Assembly (NCBI GenBank): GCA_017590115.1
Contig: JAGGNK010007559.1
Span: 508,076 to 572,075 of the forward strand
DNA: 64,000 nucleotides
Source: Montifringilla adamsi
Lineage: Eukaryota; Chordata; Aves; Passeriformes; Passeridae
Direction of reading: 5' to 3'
Under the pieces are notes generated by a model that did no database searches, was not told where the DNA came from, and worked only from the letters and a program-made list of their open reading frames with translations. Position numbers and translations under genes: made by a program. Of this stretch, positions 11,980 to 23,480 are shown piece by piece (within the stretch, counting starts at the first letter, position 1; the number at the start of each line of letters is the position of its first letter).

Positions 11980-12260
11980 ACATTTTAACCCCCGTTCCCT
12001 CCACCAAAAATCCTAAATTAATTTTGCTTTTAATTAAATTCATTAGCAAAGATTATCTGGCTGAGGAACAATAATGTCCCACCCCTCCCCCCACAGCCCT
12101 CTCTATTTATATCCCCATATACAGAACAGCAGCGAAAATTTCTTTATGGGCCATTAAAGGTTTAATGTTTAATTTATAACCACCTTCTCCGGCGGGTGGG
12201 ATGGCCAGGCACAATGTCAACATTTTTAATTAAATGAGAAGGGATTTTTTTTTTTTCCCA
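11980..12260. promoter_or_regulatory. Long AT-rich island, strong candidate conserved non-coding element
   Basis: About 280 bp of AT-rich sequence contains AAATTAATTT at 12015-12024, TAATTAAATT near 12031, a SOX-type AACAAT at 12067-12072, a near-MEF2 site CTATTTATA at 12103-12111, TTTATGG (CDX/posterior HOX type) near 12143-12149 and TTTAATTAAATG near 12225. A C-rich spacer divides it into two halves. The density of developmental factor motifs is well above the surrounding GC-rich background. Confidence 0.45.
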
Positions 12261-13784
12261 GCTAAGGAATATAAAACATCCCATTCCCAGCAGCGTTGGA
12301 GGCAGGGGCAGGAGACGCAGGGGCTGGGGCAGAGGCTGGCTCCTGCACAGCGGCTCTCAGGACACATTTCCTCACGATCCTGCTGTGCCCAGGGCCAAGC
12401 CAGGGCTGTTCCACACTGCTGGGCAGGAGCTGAGGCATGACAGGCTCGGGCAGTGCCCAGAGGAGCCCTGGTGGGGCAGAAAGGGGCCATCAGCAGGACA
12501 GCTCTAGGACTGCCCAGCAGAGCCCTCCAGGCAGCAGCTCAGGTCTGGTAAGAGCAGTCCCATCCCGGGGACAGGGACAACACGTGCTGCTGGGTGGCAG
12601 GGTGCATGGCCCGGCAGGGTCCTGGCACGGGGCTGAGCAGCAGCTCCTGTGCAGGGCCCTCGGGGGCCAGAGGTGACAGTGTGGCACTGCCACACCACAC
12701 CAGCATCGCTGGCCACCAACCCCCCCCGAGTAACAGCTGTGAACTGAAAATCCTTCCTGCAATTCCTGCTGGCCACTGGCACCTCCTCCCAGCCCGTGAG
12801 TGTGGCTCCTGTGGCATCACCACCTCCTTCCTGCCGGCCAGGGGATCAAAGGGCTTCCAGTGCCAGGAGATCAAAGTGCTCCCAGTGCCATTCCTGGAAC
12901 CTGCAGTGAGCCAGGGGCACCCGCTGGAGGAGCCTGGCACCCCTGGCACCCCACTGGCATCCCTGGCACAGCCCTCATGGCACCCCTCAGGCACGGGAGC
13001 TGCGGGGAGCATGTCTGGCTGTGCTGCCAGCCCCAACAGCCCCAGCAGGGCAGTGCAGCCCCTCCTGCCTGGACAGCGGTGAGGGGCAGCTCTAAGCAGG
13101 CAGCTTTCCATTAATGGAGTGGTTTATCTTACAGGAGAGATTAAATCTCTGTCCAGAGGAGCCCAAAAGCGCTGAGTCAGCAGCTAGCTGGGGGTGGCAG
13201 GTTCAGCCATGAGCACTTGGCTCCAGCACAGCCTGTCAGTGCTTCATCCTCCTGCAGCCACACTCTGCCAGACCCTGCCAGTGCTGAGCACCCCCACATG
13301 CTGTTCCCCGCCCTTGCAAGTGCCAGGATGGCCCAAGGAGCCACATGCAGCTCCTCACACTGCCTGCCAGCCCCATGCCAGCCCTGTGCTGCACTAACAG
13401 ACCCAGAGCAAGCCAAGCACCGGTGGTGTGGGTGAGCTGCCTTCCTCCTTCCCTTGTCATCCTCTGCACAGCACAGATGGGCTGGCAGGAGGTGTCCTGG
13501 CACAGCTGGCATGTCCCCAGCAGCATTGCAGGGTGTAGCCCTCAGGCAGCAGGTCCCCAGCCCATCGCTCCCTCGGGCTCAGCTCAGCAGGGTCCCTCAC
13601 AAAGGCAGGTTCCAGCTCCCCTGCCCAGCGGGGCTGTGCTGGCTCCCAAGCCAAGGAGCAGGCAGAGCTGTCGCTCGCTGCCCACGCGCTCACACACGTG
13701 TGCTCACGGGAGCAGGCGTGCAAGGACCGGCTGCAGGGAGCCAGCAAGGGAGCAGGGATGGCACTGCGCTGCTCACTAAAAGCA

Positions 13785-13905
13785 TGAGTGTCACTAAATC
13801 AATAATTCATTTACTTTAATGAGATAAGTACTTGGAAAACTAATTGCAAACCTGCTCCATTTACTCTAACCCATTATAGCCTTTAATGTAAATGGCAGGA
13901 ACGCT
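13785..13905. promoter_or_regulatory. AT-rich island with GATA-type site
   Basis: Contains AATCAATAATTCATTTA near 13798, AGATAAG (GATA consensus) at 13822-13828, CTAATTGC near 13840 and TTTAATGTAAAT near 13881. Confidence 0.4.
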
Positions 13906-15114
13906 GCTGGAGGAAGGGCTTTGGGTGGAAGATTGTGTTGTCCTTCCCCTTCTTCTAAGAAAGAGACATATCAGTCACCAGCTGGGACAGTAGAAGCCAA
14001 AAGAGCTGGTGGAATCACCATATGGAAGTGCTGATGACGGAATCACCTCATGGAAGTGCTGACGGTGGAGCAAGGGGAAAACCCAGTCCCCCCCGGAGTC
14101 ACCACTGTCCCTCTGCCCATGCTGCCACCACAGAGGGATCTGCCGAGCCAGGATGTGGCTTCACGCTTCCCCTGCACCACAGCCTTCCATCTGGAGCCCT
14201 GCTGAACGTGCCCTGCTGCAGGTGGTCACTGCAATGATCTGTTATAAACCCAAGGCCGCATCTCTGGCACAGCGTGCCCCGTGCCAGCCCTGCCAGCTCC
14301 TCTGCCTCAGCCGCTGCTGCCCCTTGCCACCCCTCCGGCCCCTGCCAGCCCCCACGTGCCCGGGGAGCCAGAGTGGGCAGGGGTGTCCTGCCAGGCCCCA
14401 GCACTTTCCTGAAAAGGAGCCGTGGCTCCCGGCAGCACAGCCGCAGCATTCCTGAACCGCAGCCGGAGCGGGAGCTGCGTGCCAAGGGCTCACTTCTCGC
14501 TTGCTGGAGCAAATGGCAGGTCATAAAAAGGAACTGTGACAGAAGAGAAAATGTTCCAGAGTCCACAAGGACCAGTCCAGGGTAAATCCATCTGCTCAGC
14601 AATTTAGCTAGAAAATCCTTTCCAATCATCCATGCTGTAGGTCCTTCGTCCCCAGCTGGTGGCTCTGTCAGGGCCTTTCCCCCTCTGGCAGCTCTCATGG
14701 GGCTCCTGGTGCTTGGTAATCCCAGAACACCTCCATCAGGGACACTTGGGGAGGGGTCACACCTCGGGGAGAGGTCACAGCAGCCCTTGCAGAGGCTTTG
14801 GCAGTGGCATGGGCCATGGGGACTCCTTCCCAAGCTGTTGGCTCGCTCAGAAGAGCACACCGTCCTTCCAGGTCCCCTATCCATGGCAGCATTTGGGGGA
14901 TGCTCCCAGGGAGTGCAAACCCCCCCGCAGCTCCATGAGCAGCCCTCGCACCTCCCATGGGCAGCAGCAGGAGGCTGCCCTGGGAGCCAGGGCCGAGGAG
15001 AGCTGGGATAATCCTGCCTGGCTGAGAACTCCCCAGCTCAGCCTTGCACAGCCGCCGCAGAGATCTCGCTGCAGGCAACCCACTGAATCCCACCTCAGCC
15101 ACTCCTGTCGCACA

Positions 15115-15235
15115 GAAAATCGATGGCAAGCATCTCAATTAATCACACCAGGGGCAAATTGATTAGGAGCCTAAATAAGGTCAACATGGTTGTCTGCTTA
15201 TAGGGTGGGACCCCTTAATCATAATTTTGTCTGCA
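15115..15235. promoter_or_regulatory. AT-rich island, homeodomain-rich
   Basis: Contains CAATTAATCAC near 15136, TTGATTAGG near 15159 and CTAAATAAGG, a one-mismatch CArG box, at 15171-15180. Confidence 0.35.
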
Positions 15236-15784
15236 ACGGGCTGCAGAACTGGCAATCACAGCGGCTCAGGAGCACACAGGGATCTGCACTGAACTCCTGC
15301 AGCTTTGCGGGCTGGTGGCACTGGAGCCATGGCTCTGCCACAAGGAGCTGCATTCCAGCATGCAGCAGCCACTGGGTACAGGCAGCTGGGAGCCCCAAGT
15401 GGGGACAGCGACAGCCCCAAGCAGAGACCCCAAGGCCCAGCTGTCACCTCCAACTCCAAGGTGAGAAAAGCAGCAAAGCACTGCTCTGGGCACAGCACAT
15501 CCCTCTGACCCCACAGCAGCTGGGGGGGTCCTTTGGCTTCTGCCCTCCCAGTTGGTGACTGATACTTCTCTTTCTTAGGAGACACCATCTCCCACCCAAA
15601 AGTCTTCCCTTTCCTCCAGCAGCATTCCTGCCACTTCAGTTAAAGGCTATGGCTGGGCTGGGTAAGGGACAGAGCCCTGACTGCTCCTCTGGTCCCCACG
15701 ACCCCTGAGTGCTGCCCACAACCCATCTGGCACTGGACACACCTCACTCACTCACCTGCCGCTGCCCCAGCCACCCACCACCTC

Positions 15785-15990
15785 TTTTTGTTGTAAATAC
15801 CGGTATAAAAGTTATAATTTGGTTTAATATTTAATATAGTCAGGTTAAATAAGCATTCCCAGCCCCATAAATAATCATTAACGGAGAATTCTAATTGAGC
15901 TGTTGGGATCCGGCTTCATGACTTATTTAGTGGGCAGACGCTCTTCCCCTCCGCGCTCCCCGCACGCTGTAAATTAACCTGTGGCTCAGC
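15785..15990. promoter_or_regulatory. AT-rich island, candidate conserved non-coding element
   Basis: A very AT-rich 200 bp block contains GTAAATA (FOX type) at 15793-15799, TTTAATATTTAATATAG, ATAAATAATCATTAAC near 15879 and CTAATTGAG near 15891. GTGAGTGAG lies on the minus strand near 15750, just outside, without a convincing exon. Confidence 0.4.
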
Positions 15991-16339
15991 CTCGCCCTGA
16001 GAACCTGGTGGGACAGGGCACAAGGGGACGGATCCACCCTGGGATGACACCAGGATGTGGAGTTAGGAGAATGCCTGGGGTGAAGCCAGTGGGGACAGGG
16101 GGACCAGAGAGGCTGGAGGAGCTGTCAGGAACATGGAGCAGCTGAGCAGGACACGAGTGTGAGAGAAGATCATGGATTTTGGGGCACCCTTGGCTGTGGA
16201 CACCTGGGCACGGTGTGAAGCCTGGAGCAGAGGTAGGTGAGCCATGGACGAGGAGCACCCGCCCACCCTGCTCACCCTGGGGTGGCATCAGCAGGGACGC
16301 AGAGACACAAAACGCTGCCAGGCGAGCGGAGAGCAGGGA

Positions 16340-16460
16340 ATGCTTTTATCCCAACCACAAACCTACAGTGAAATTGATTGAAAACAATAGCAAAAAAGGA
16401 AACAAACCCCAAAGCACCAAAGCCAATGCACGGGGAATTGGCCAGGGGTGAGCGTTTTGA
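16340..16460. promoter_or_regulatory. RUNX-PBX-SOX motif cluster
   Basis: Within 40 bp are AACCACA (RUNX) at 16353-16359, TTGATTG (PBX type) at 16374-16380 and ACAATAG (SOX type) at 16384-16390. A second AT-rich segment at 16540-16620 has no clear motif. Confidence 0.35.
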
Positions 16461-16897
16461 AAGCACTGAGTGGAGACACGAGGACAAGCAGAGTGCAGGA
16501 AAACCTCCATGTGAGTGTTTTCCCCTCGAGGGATGTACTGATGCAGTGCTGTAAAAAAAGGTTGGGGTTTTCTTTATGTAGCCTAATTTCATCTTGAAAT
16601 GAAAAACGACAGAAGTAAATGGAACGAGCCCCTCTCCGGCGAGCGTGGCTGCAGGCATCGTGCTGGGCCCGTAGGTGCCCTCAGCTCTGTGCCCGGGCAG
16701 GAGCAGCTCTGTGTGCCAGCTCCAAAGGGCACAGCGTGCACCCCAGGAGCAGCAGGGACACCATCCCCAGGGAAACAGGCACATCCTGCTCCCCAGACCC
16801 CGGAGGTGCTCCTGCTGCCACTGATGCCATCGGGATGATCACATTCAGGTCTATCCCCACAGTGTGTCCTGTGTCCTCTGGATATTAAGCACAGAAA

Positions 16898-16926
16898 AAC
16901 CCCTGGGAGGTCTCCTATCCAACTGA
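16898..16926 (-). repeat. Possible remnant of a 5S-rRNA-derived SINE
   Basis: The minus strand reads TTGGATAGGAGACC followed by TCCCAGGG, which resembles the 3' part of vertebrate 5S rRNA (TTGGATGGGAGACC and so on). Such heads occur in old amniote SINEs of the AmnSINE type. The match is only about 20 bases and the upstream bases do not fit, so coincidence is quite possible. Confidence 0.2.
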
Positions 16927-17084
16927 GAGATGCAGCAGAGGGGACCCAAAATTGACAGTCCTTCTAGAGCAGTTTTCCTGTCCCTGGCACCTCTGCTCCA
17001 GGCCCAGCTCATCCCGAGCACGAGTGCCCCAAAGAGTGCCAATCCTGACTCTGGGCTGCAGCTCCACGGGAAAGGTCCTGCTTT

Positions 17085-17215
17085 ATCTTTATTTGTCAGG
17101 ATTTATATGAAAAGGGGATAGTTCAGCTCTGAATGTAATGATTTGGAAGAACAGCCCTCCAGTGGCCTTCTCAGCTAGCATGTCATCAATACCATCGATT
17201 GCTAAAAATAACTGA
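17085..17215. promoter_or_regulatory. AT-rich island with consensus MEF2 site
   Basis: CTAAAAATAA at 17202-17211 matches the MEF2 consensus YTAWWWWTAR fully. TCATCAAT and ATCGATTG precede it, with CTTTATCTTTATTTG near 17080-17095. Confidence 0.4.
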
Positions 17216-17514
17216 TAGCCCTGGCCCAGCACGGTGGGGGAATGCTCCTGCCCGCTCTAAGACCCCAAACAACCCCTGCTCCAGGTCTCCAAACCACCTG
17301 AGTCCCCACACCACCCCCTGTACCTCACCCATGGGCAGCAGAGCTCTTTGTGTTCTCCAGAGGAGAGAAAGTGAGGGCTGCCTGTCTGTGGGGATAGACC
17401 AGGATCACCTGGACAGGTAACACCAGCACGGCACAGCGCTCTGTCCTGCCAGCTTACTGACCTTCCCAGGACAGCAAGAGAACCCACGGGGAAGGAAACA
17501 ATCAAACAGAAGCC

Positions 17515-17660
17515 CCATAGTTAGGGAGAAGGAGTTATTCAGCTTGGTGAAAATGAGTCTGACTTAACAGAGAAGAAATAAAGTGGTTTAAAATTAACAA
17601 CACAAATGTCAGCCCCATTGTGGGGATATTAAACTCATATACATTTGATGACCTTCTGCA
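17515..17660. promoter_or_regulatory. AT-rich island with SOX-type site
   Basis: CATTGTG (reverse of a SOX core) is at 17616-17622. TTTAAAATTAACAACAC and GATATTAAACTC lie around it. Confidence 0.35.
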
Positions 17661-18439
17661 GAGTTTCATGCCTGGAGGAGGGACAGCACTGGGGTGACAG
17701 CACCTGCTACAGTGCAGAGAGGTCCCCAGCAGCCCCCTGGAGCTGGTGACAGCCCACCTAGCACAGCCTCCCCTCCTCACTGCTGACCCTCTGCACATGC
17801 TGTGCCAGGCAGCTGCTCCCTGGGCCAGCGCCCACCCAGCCACTGCCAGTGCTCACCAGGGAGATCTGTGTCCTGAGAACACGAACCCCCTCCTCACAGC
17901 CTGCCTGGCACAGGTGGGGGCTACAGGGCATCCCGGTCACCCCTCTCCTGGGCCAGCTGAGCAAAGGGCACCGGGCAAGGCCTGGCCAGCTCTGGTGGCA
18001 GAGCAGCATCACTCTGCCCCTCCAGCACTGAAAACACCCTCACAGAACCCATCCATGAGCAGAGAAACACACTCTGCTCCTGTAAAAGTGACTTCAAGTC
18101 CCCAAAGACTCATCCTGATGCCGTCAGGGACTGCTGGAATCTGCCACTGGAAACAGGATCAGTACAGCGCGGGCTCTGCAAGTGAGGGCACTGCGGCAAG
18201 GCAGCAGCGCCTCTGCTGCACAGCGAGGGCAGAGGGGTCACACCGGGGGTCACAGTCAGGGTGACAGCTTGCTCCTGCGTCCCCCTGCCCTGGCAAAGCC
18301 ACCCTGGAGCCCTCTGGGAGCTGGGGCAACGAGCAGATGCTCGGGAGCTGAGGGGCTCGGGGAGCACAGGTGAACATGCCTGGGCCAGGAGGGAGAACAC
18401 ACGTGTGCACACGGCAGCGTGTGTGGCACAGCCAGAGCA

Positions 18440-18720
18440 GAGCCATTCGTAAATAATCCTTAATTAATACGATTCGCAGGCCTGGATGGCTCAGTGGATT
18501 CCAGGCAGGGACAAGGCAACCTCCATTCTTCCACTTCTCAATTACAGCTTCGGGGAGGGAAGCAGGAACTGGCCAGGGTGAATTAGAGAGACTTTTGTCA
18601 CGTTTAATATCACTTCATTTTGCAGACTGCTGACGCAGCGGGATTTCACAGCTTGGAATTTATGGTTCTTTTGAGAGACATGCGCAAAAAAAAAGGAGGA
18701 AAAAATACCCTGCCATCAGC
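18440..18720. promoter_or_regulatory. AT-rich island pair with MAF/ARE-like site
   Basis: TAAATAATCCTTAATTAATAC lies at about 18450-18470. A second AT-rich part at 18595-18715 contains TGCTGACGCAGCG at 18628-18640, close to the MAF recognition element and holding the TGACnnnGC antioxidant-response core. An A9 run follows at about 18686. Confidence 0.35.
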
Positions 18721-18865
18721 ACAAAACCATCAACTCTGCTGGGAAAGAGCTGGGGTCCGGGGGAGCCCCCAGGGATCCCCAGGTGAGCAGAACTCGGCAG
18801 GGCTGGAGTGCAGCACCAGCTTCAGGTGGGTGCATCAAGGGGTCCTGGGAGAGCCAGAGCTGCCC

Positions 18866-18999
18866 TCTGCCTGGGGTGTTCGTGTCCCCCAGGTCCCTGC
18901 TCCCTGCCTTCTGCCTGGGGTGTCCGTGTTCCCCAGGTCCCTGCTCCCTGCCCTCTGCCTGGGGTGTCCGTGTCCCCCAGGTCCCTGCTCCCTGCCCTC
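18866..18999. repeat. 44-bp minisatellite, 3 copies
   Basis: Units begin at 18866, 18910 and 18954 (TCTGCCTGGGGTGT...), with one or two substitutions per copy. Each unit contains CCCCCAGGT or CCCCAGGT, which resembles a splice acceptor joined to GT. No exon is inferred from this. Confidence 0.9.
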
Positions 19000-19039
19000 C
19001 TGAGGAGCAGTGGTGCTGGCAGTGCCAGGGATGGTGCTG

Positions 19040-19235
19040 CACGGTGTTATTCGGCCTCAGGGGGGTTTTATGCAAAATGACACACAATATAAATGACTGT
19101 TGTAAACAGAGAGTTTAATAAAGGGCTGTGTGTGAATTTTACAGCCTCCCCAAGGATAATTAAAATTATTTATCTACTTACCTAGCTTGCCACCAGAGCA
19201 GTCTATTAATTATTATCTATTACACAGGGCCTCCT
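19040..19235. promoter_or_regulatory. AT-rich island with FOX site, candidate conserved non-coding element
   Basis: TGTAAACA (forkhead) is at 19101-19108, with TTTAATAAAG, GATAATTAAAATTATTTATC and TCTATTAATTATTATC after it. On the minus strand CTAG followed by GTAAGTAG near 19178-19190 is a strong donor, but the upstream segment has stop codons in the frames inspected, so at most a non-coding exon. Confidence 0.4.
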
Positions 19236-21589
19236 TTGCATGCTGCTGGAGTACTGCCTGCCACCAGCACCCACAAGAATGCCCAGCAGCACCAGGAGGG
19301 CTGAGAGCCATCATCACCCCAGGGTGATCCAGGGTGCTCTGCACCCCTCACAAACCCGGTGGGAGCATGAGGAGCTCAGGAGCAGTGTTTCTCTACCAAC
19401 CTGTGGCCGGGTTTTTAAAACCTGGTTGGTTTTAAAACAGAACAGCTCTGCAGGGCCGGGAATGGAGTGGAGCCCCAGGCAGAGGGTGAGACAACGCTCT
19501 CCCTGCTCGACTCCAGCACTGGGCAGCCACAGGGGCCAGGAATGGTTGAGGGAGACGCCACCAGTATGCCCTGATTGTGCAGCCCCTTGAGGGCCAGAAG
19601 CCCCCAGGAGAGTGCGGAGGGACGGCACGGGGCAGGGCAGAGGGGCTCCCGAGAAGAGGCAGCCGCAGCCGGTGCCGCAGCAGCCTGGCGCAGCGCTACC
19701 TGCTCCTCTCCAGCCGCGAGCAGTGTGACAGAGCGATCACCGGCGCCAGGCTCCGGCATCCCCCGGCTCCTCTCCGCACACAAGCACACCTCAGGGGGCT
19801 CCACTGTGCGGGTACTTAACGTTGCTTTATTAGCTTAATAAACCCAGCGATGCTGCCGGAATGTCCGAACGGGCCCTCCCCTCTGCCGGAGCGGCCGGAG
19901 CGAGGAGAACAGCCCCGGCAGCAGCAGCACCGGCCCCGGGCTCCCACAGCCCGGCCAGGGGACCCAGAGCAGGGAGTGGAGGATGCAGATGCTCCCTGCC
20001 ATCGTGGGCACCCCGAGTGTCAGCTCTGCCCGTGTGCCATTAATCACTGCTGCAATTGCTTTTCCTGCCCATCCTGCCCGGTCCCAGCACTGCCCTCGGC
20101 AGCCCCAGCGCCTGCCCGAGTGTTGCTGCTGTGGCACCTTGGGCTGCTGCCAGCACAGCCCTGCTGGGACCCCCTGCAGCCCCCAGGACATGCTGGGACT
20201 GGCTGTGTCCAGGACCTTCCCTCTTGCTGACCAAGCTCCAGCGGGTTCAAGTCCTGGTACTGAGGTCCTGGCTGGTGGCACAGGGCAGAGTGGCCCCAGA
20301 GCTGGTGGCAGCTCGGCAGAGGAACCCGCTGTCCCCCAGCAGCCATTGAGGCATCACGGCTGCAGGAGAGTGGCTCTGTCATTAGAAGCTGGAGTCCCTC
20401 AGCAGCCTGCTGGGGGTATTTTCATCTCCCAGGGTGGCTCCTCTCGCTCAGCCCTGCAGGTCCTGGTTGGCAGCAGTGCCGGCTTCTCTTTGATCCTGCA
20501 CAGTTACACTTCCAGTCTCACAATCTAATAAAAGCCATGTGATCGAATTCCAGGTCATTCCTCAAGGAAACAGACCCCCCCACACTGGCAGCAAGAGCTC
20601 CAACCCAGTTACAGCGTGCCCAGCGCTTCCGCCAGCTGCCTGCCACGTGCCAGCCGTGGTGCCATAAGCGAGGTGCAGAAATGTCGATGGCAGTGCTTGG
20701 AGGCTGTGCCAGGGAGGCTGTGCCAGGGCGTTCTGCTCCTCTGGGTGAGTCAGGGATGGCTGCTCATGCTCAGTCCCCAGCAGCACCACAGCAGCTCTGA
20801 GCTCAGCACCCTCCTTCTCTCCTGCCCAGCTCCAGGACTGCTGCCATGGGGCCGAATCACCCCACAGAATATGGGTGAGCCAGAGCGAGCAGGGCTCACC
20901 CTGGTCCTGCCAGCTTCCCCCCAGTGCCTGCACCAGCCCCAGCCTCGGGACACCCACTGTTTGTCCCCCCTAACCCACGGGGCTGCTCACACTGCGTTAT
21001 GGAGAGAGCTCCTGCTGCAGTTCTGTGGAGCTTGCAGGAACAGCAGCCCCTGAGGAGAAACCCACCCTGGCACAGCCCGCTGGGGATGATGGATGGTTAT
21101 GGACCATCTGCACTTCCAGGAGGGTATGGATTTATGGGCAGCACAGACAGTTTGCAGAGTGTCCATTACTATAACTCACTGGCCTCTCCAAAGCTGTGCT
21201 GGTCCGTCCCTCCGCCGCTGCTGTGGGGAAGTTTGGGTTGAGTGCTGGCAGGAAGGAAAAGTGATTTCCTGAACTGTTTTTCACATCTGCGGAGCTGGAA
21301 AGAGCCATGGGTGTTTCTATCCCAGCTGCACTGTCTGTGAGCACCACGGTTCCCTGACAGCAGCTGGGGTTCACTGCAAGAGCCCCAGCCCTCTCCCCCT
21401 GCTGCCCACGGGCCTCTGCCAGCAGCAGCTCCTTCCTTGTTCCCCCTTCTTGACCCCCCTTCCTGTCACCCACCACTTCCACCAGGAAGAAATCCCTACC
21501 AGCAAGACCAAGGATTGACCAGCATGTCCCAGGAGCAAGCGGGTGGAAGGAAGCAGCAGATGGGACCTCCGAGCACAGAGAGAGATACA

Positions 21590-21710
21590 TGTTGAATAAC
21601 AATGGTGAATTCCCCTGAGCTCTGGTGTTTTTAATGCTGGATTAGGCTGTCAGGCAGCAATTAAATGGGGTAATAAAAAGCTAAGTGCTCGTATTTCAAG
21701 GTTCCTGCCT
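21590..21710. promoter_or_regulatory. AT-rich island with SOX and OTX/PITX-type sites
   Basis: AACAATGG, a strong SOX site, is at 21598-21605 and GGATTA, the reverse of the OTX/PITX core, at 21639-21644. CAATTAAATGGGGTAATAAAAAG follows. Confidence 0.4.
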
Positions 21711-22004
21711 CCTGCACCGTGGGGAGGAGCAGGGCAGGGGGCTGCTCTGCTCCCCATGGGGTCCAACCTGGTGTTTACAAGTGCAAAAAGAACTTTTCAA
21801 AGGCGGTTTGTAGGTGCTGCCCAGACGCCCCCGACCCTGCAGTGCTCCCAGCCTGCTGGTACTGCCTCTCCCAGTGGCCAGGAGCAGAGTGGCTTGGCCT
21901 GTTCTAACTCCCCTCTCTCCCAGGACCCAGAAGCATCCCCACAAATGCTTCCCCTTCCCATCCCAACACCCACCCTGACCTGTCTCACTGGATCAGATGT
22001 AATG

Positions 22005-22310
22005 AACCCCTGTGCTTTTTTAACCTCATCGTGCAGCTCCTGGTTGGAGCCCAGCTTTATCAGTTTTTATCCTGTGTAATATTCATCACGCTGGTTTATT
22101 TATGGGCCCCCTCTTCGGGAAGGTATTTTTCAGGCCTGGTGAATAAAACATAAGGCTGTGCAGGCTGTCAGAGGGAATGCGGCTCCTCTGATGTCAGCCT
22201 GACTAACGGCCTTTGGTTTTCTCCAACGACTGCACTTTGAGAGAAATTTATTTGTATTTGGGTTCCCGTTGGTCGGTGAGATGTGAATTCTTTTCCCTTC
22301 AGAATAAATG
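22005..22310. promoter_or_regulatory. AT-rich island with paired GATA sites
   Basis: Two TTATC (GATA reverse) cores sit at 22057-22061 and 22067-22071, one helical turn apart. TTTATTTATGG (CDX/HOX type) follows near 22095, and further AT-rich sequence continues to 22310. About 300 bp in all, one of the larger islands. Confidence 0.4.
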
Positions 22311-22892
22311 AGGCTTCAGCTCCACGGCAAGGGGTGGGAGTGTGATGGGTGGGTACAGACCCTTGACCCAGGGGACAGTGCAGGAAAGGGACCCCAGAGG
22401 GGCCTGGGGCTCTCTGGACACCAGCACATCCCCAGTGCTGCAGCAGCCCTGCCAGGACACAGGGAAGAAGGCTCCTGCCTCAGCCATGCTCTCAGAAATC
22501 CATTTGGTGTTAGAAAAGATTCCCTGGACAGTGGCTGCTTTTGCTGCAGGCAGGGAGCACAGGCACACACCTGTGGAGGAGGTAAACCCCTCCATGCCAG
22601 GCACCACGACACTGTGTGTCCTGGCAGGAGGGCCAGGGCTGGGTCCTGCCCCTTCCTTGGGCCAGGCAGTGACTGCCAGCCTGCATGCTCCCTGCTGGCA
22701 GTGCTTCACTGCTCTGCAGGTAACCAGAGGGAGAAGGACACCCGAGAAGCTGCCCTGGCACCAGGAGCAAGTGAGGGCAGGGAGAGAAGGCAGAATCCCC
22801 TTTTCCAGCTGAGACCATCACAGCAAACTCCATCACAGCAAACACCACCCACAGGCTGCAGCCTCCACCTGCCCCAGACACCCCATCCCTGC

Positions 22893-22984
22893 AGAGCCCC
22901 ATCCCACTGCCCAGCAGAGCCCTGTCCCACTGCCCAGCAGAGCCCCGTCCCACTGCCTAGCAGAGCCCTGTCCCACTGGCCAGC
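22893..22984. repeat. 23-bp minisatellite, 4 copies
   Basis: Units AGAGCCCTGTCCCACTGCCC... start at 22893, 22916, 22939 and 22962 with single substitutions. Confidence 0.9.
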
Positions 22985-23194
22985 CCTTACACCCTGCCTG
23001 GTCAGACCCACGGGCACAGAGTGGGCACACAGAGCCCTCCACTTGGCACCCACAGCAGCAGCTCCCAGAGGTGATACCAGCTCTGATACCACCAGAGGTG
23101 ATACCAGTTCCTGCCAGCCCAGCCTGACACAGCCCAGCCCGGCCTCACCACTGCACCATGGGGCAAACCCTTCCCTGAGCTGGGTTAGGAATTC

Positions 23195-23480
23195 TGGCCG
23201 TGACCCAAAACTCCTATTAACAAATCAAACCATAAAAACCCACAGCTGCAGCCAGGAGATTTCCCTCCATCAGCTGCTAATTTATGGGGTTACTGGTGTC
23301 AGCAGTTTGAAAGCAGCAAAATCCCATCAAAGAGCCACCCCAACTCGGAGCTGGGCGCTTGAAAACAATCACAAACACACTTCTGAGGAGGCTGCTTGGG
23401 ATGCAACTCCTTGATGTTTAATTATTAATATTCCAGGCAAACAAGTTAAATTCTACTGAAGAGAAGGAGAAGCCAGAGTT
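23195..23480. promoter_or_regulatory. AT-rich island with E-boxes and TCF site
   Basis: CAGCTG E-boxes lie at 23243-23248 and 23271-23276. CCATAAA and TTTATGG (CDX/HOX type, opposite orientations) lie near 23230 and 23281, and ATCAAAG (TCF/LEF) at 23326-23332. TTTAATTATTAATATTCC follows at about 23418. Confidence 0.4.

Larger units (their letters stand above)
12261..18430. other. GC-rich spacer with many AT-rich islands
   Basis: No coding exon was supported. Islands at 13.8, 15.15, 15.85, 16.4, 17.15 and 17.6 kb are listed separately. The blocks 12300-13780, 13910-15110 and 17700-18430 hold only GC-rich sequence with CTGGCACC-type simple repetition (for example 12925-12975). Confidence 0.6.

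Noticed and set aside
18481..18520. TGGCTCAGTGG, similar to a tRNA A box
   Set aside because: No matching B box or acceptor stem follows.
20244..20254. GGTTCAAGTCC, similar to a tRNA B box
   Set aside because: The flanking bases do not pair as a T-arm and no A box or cloverleaf lies at the right distance.
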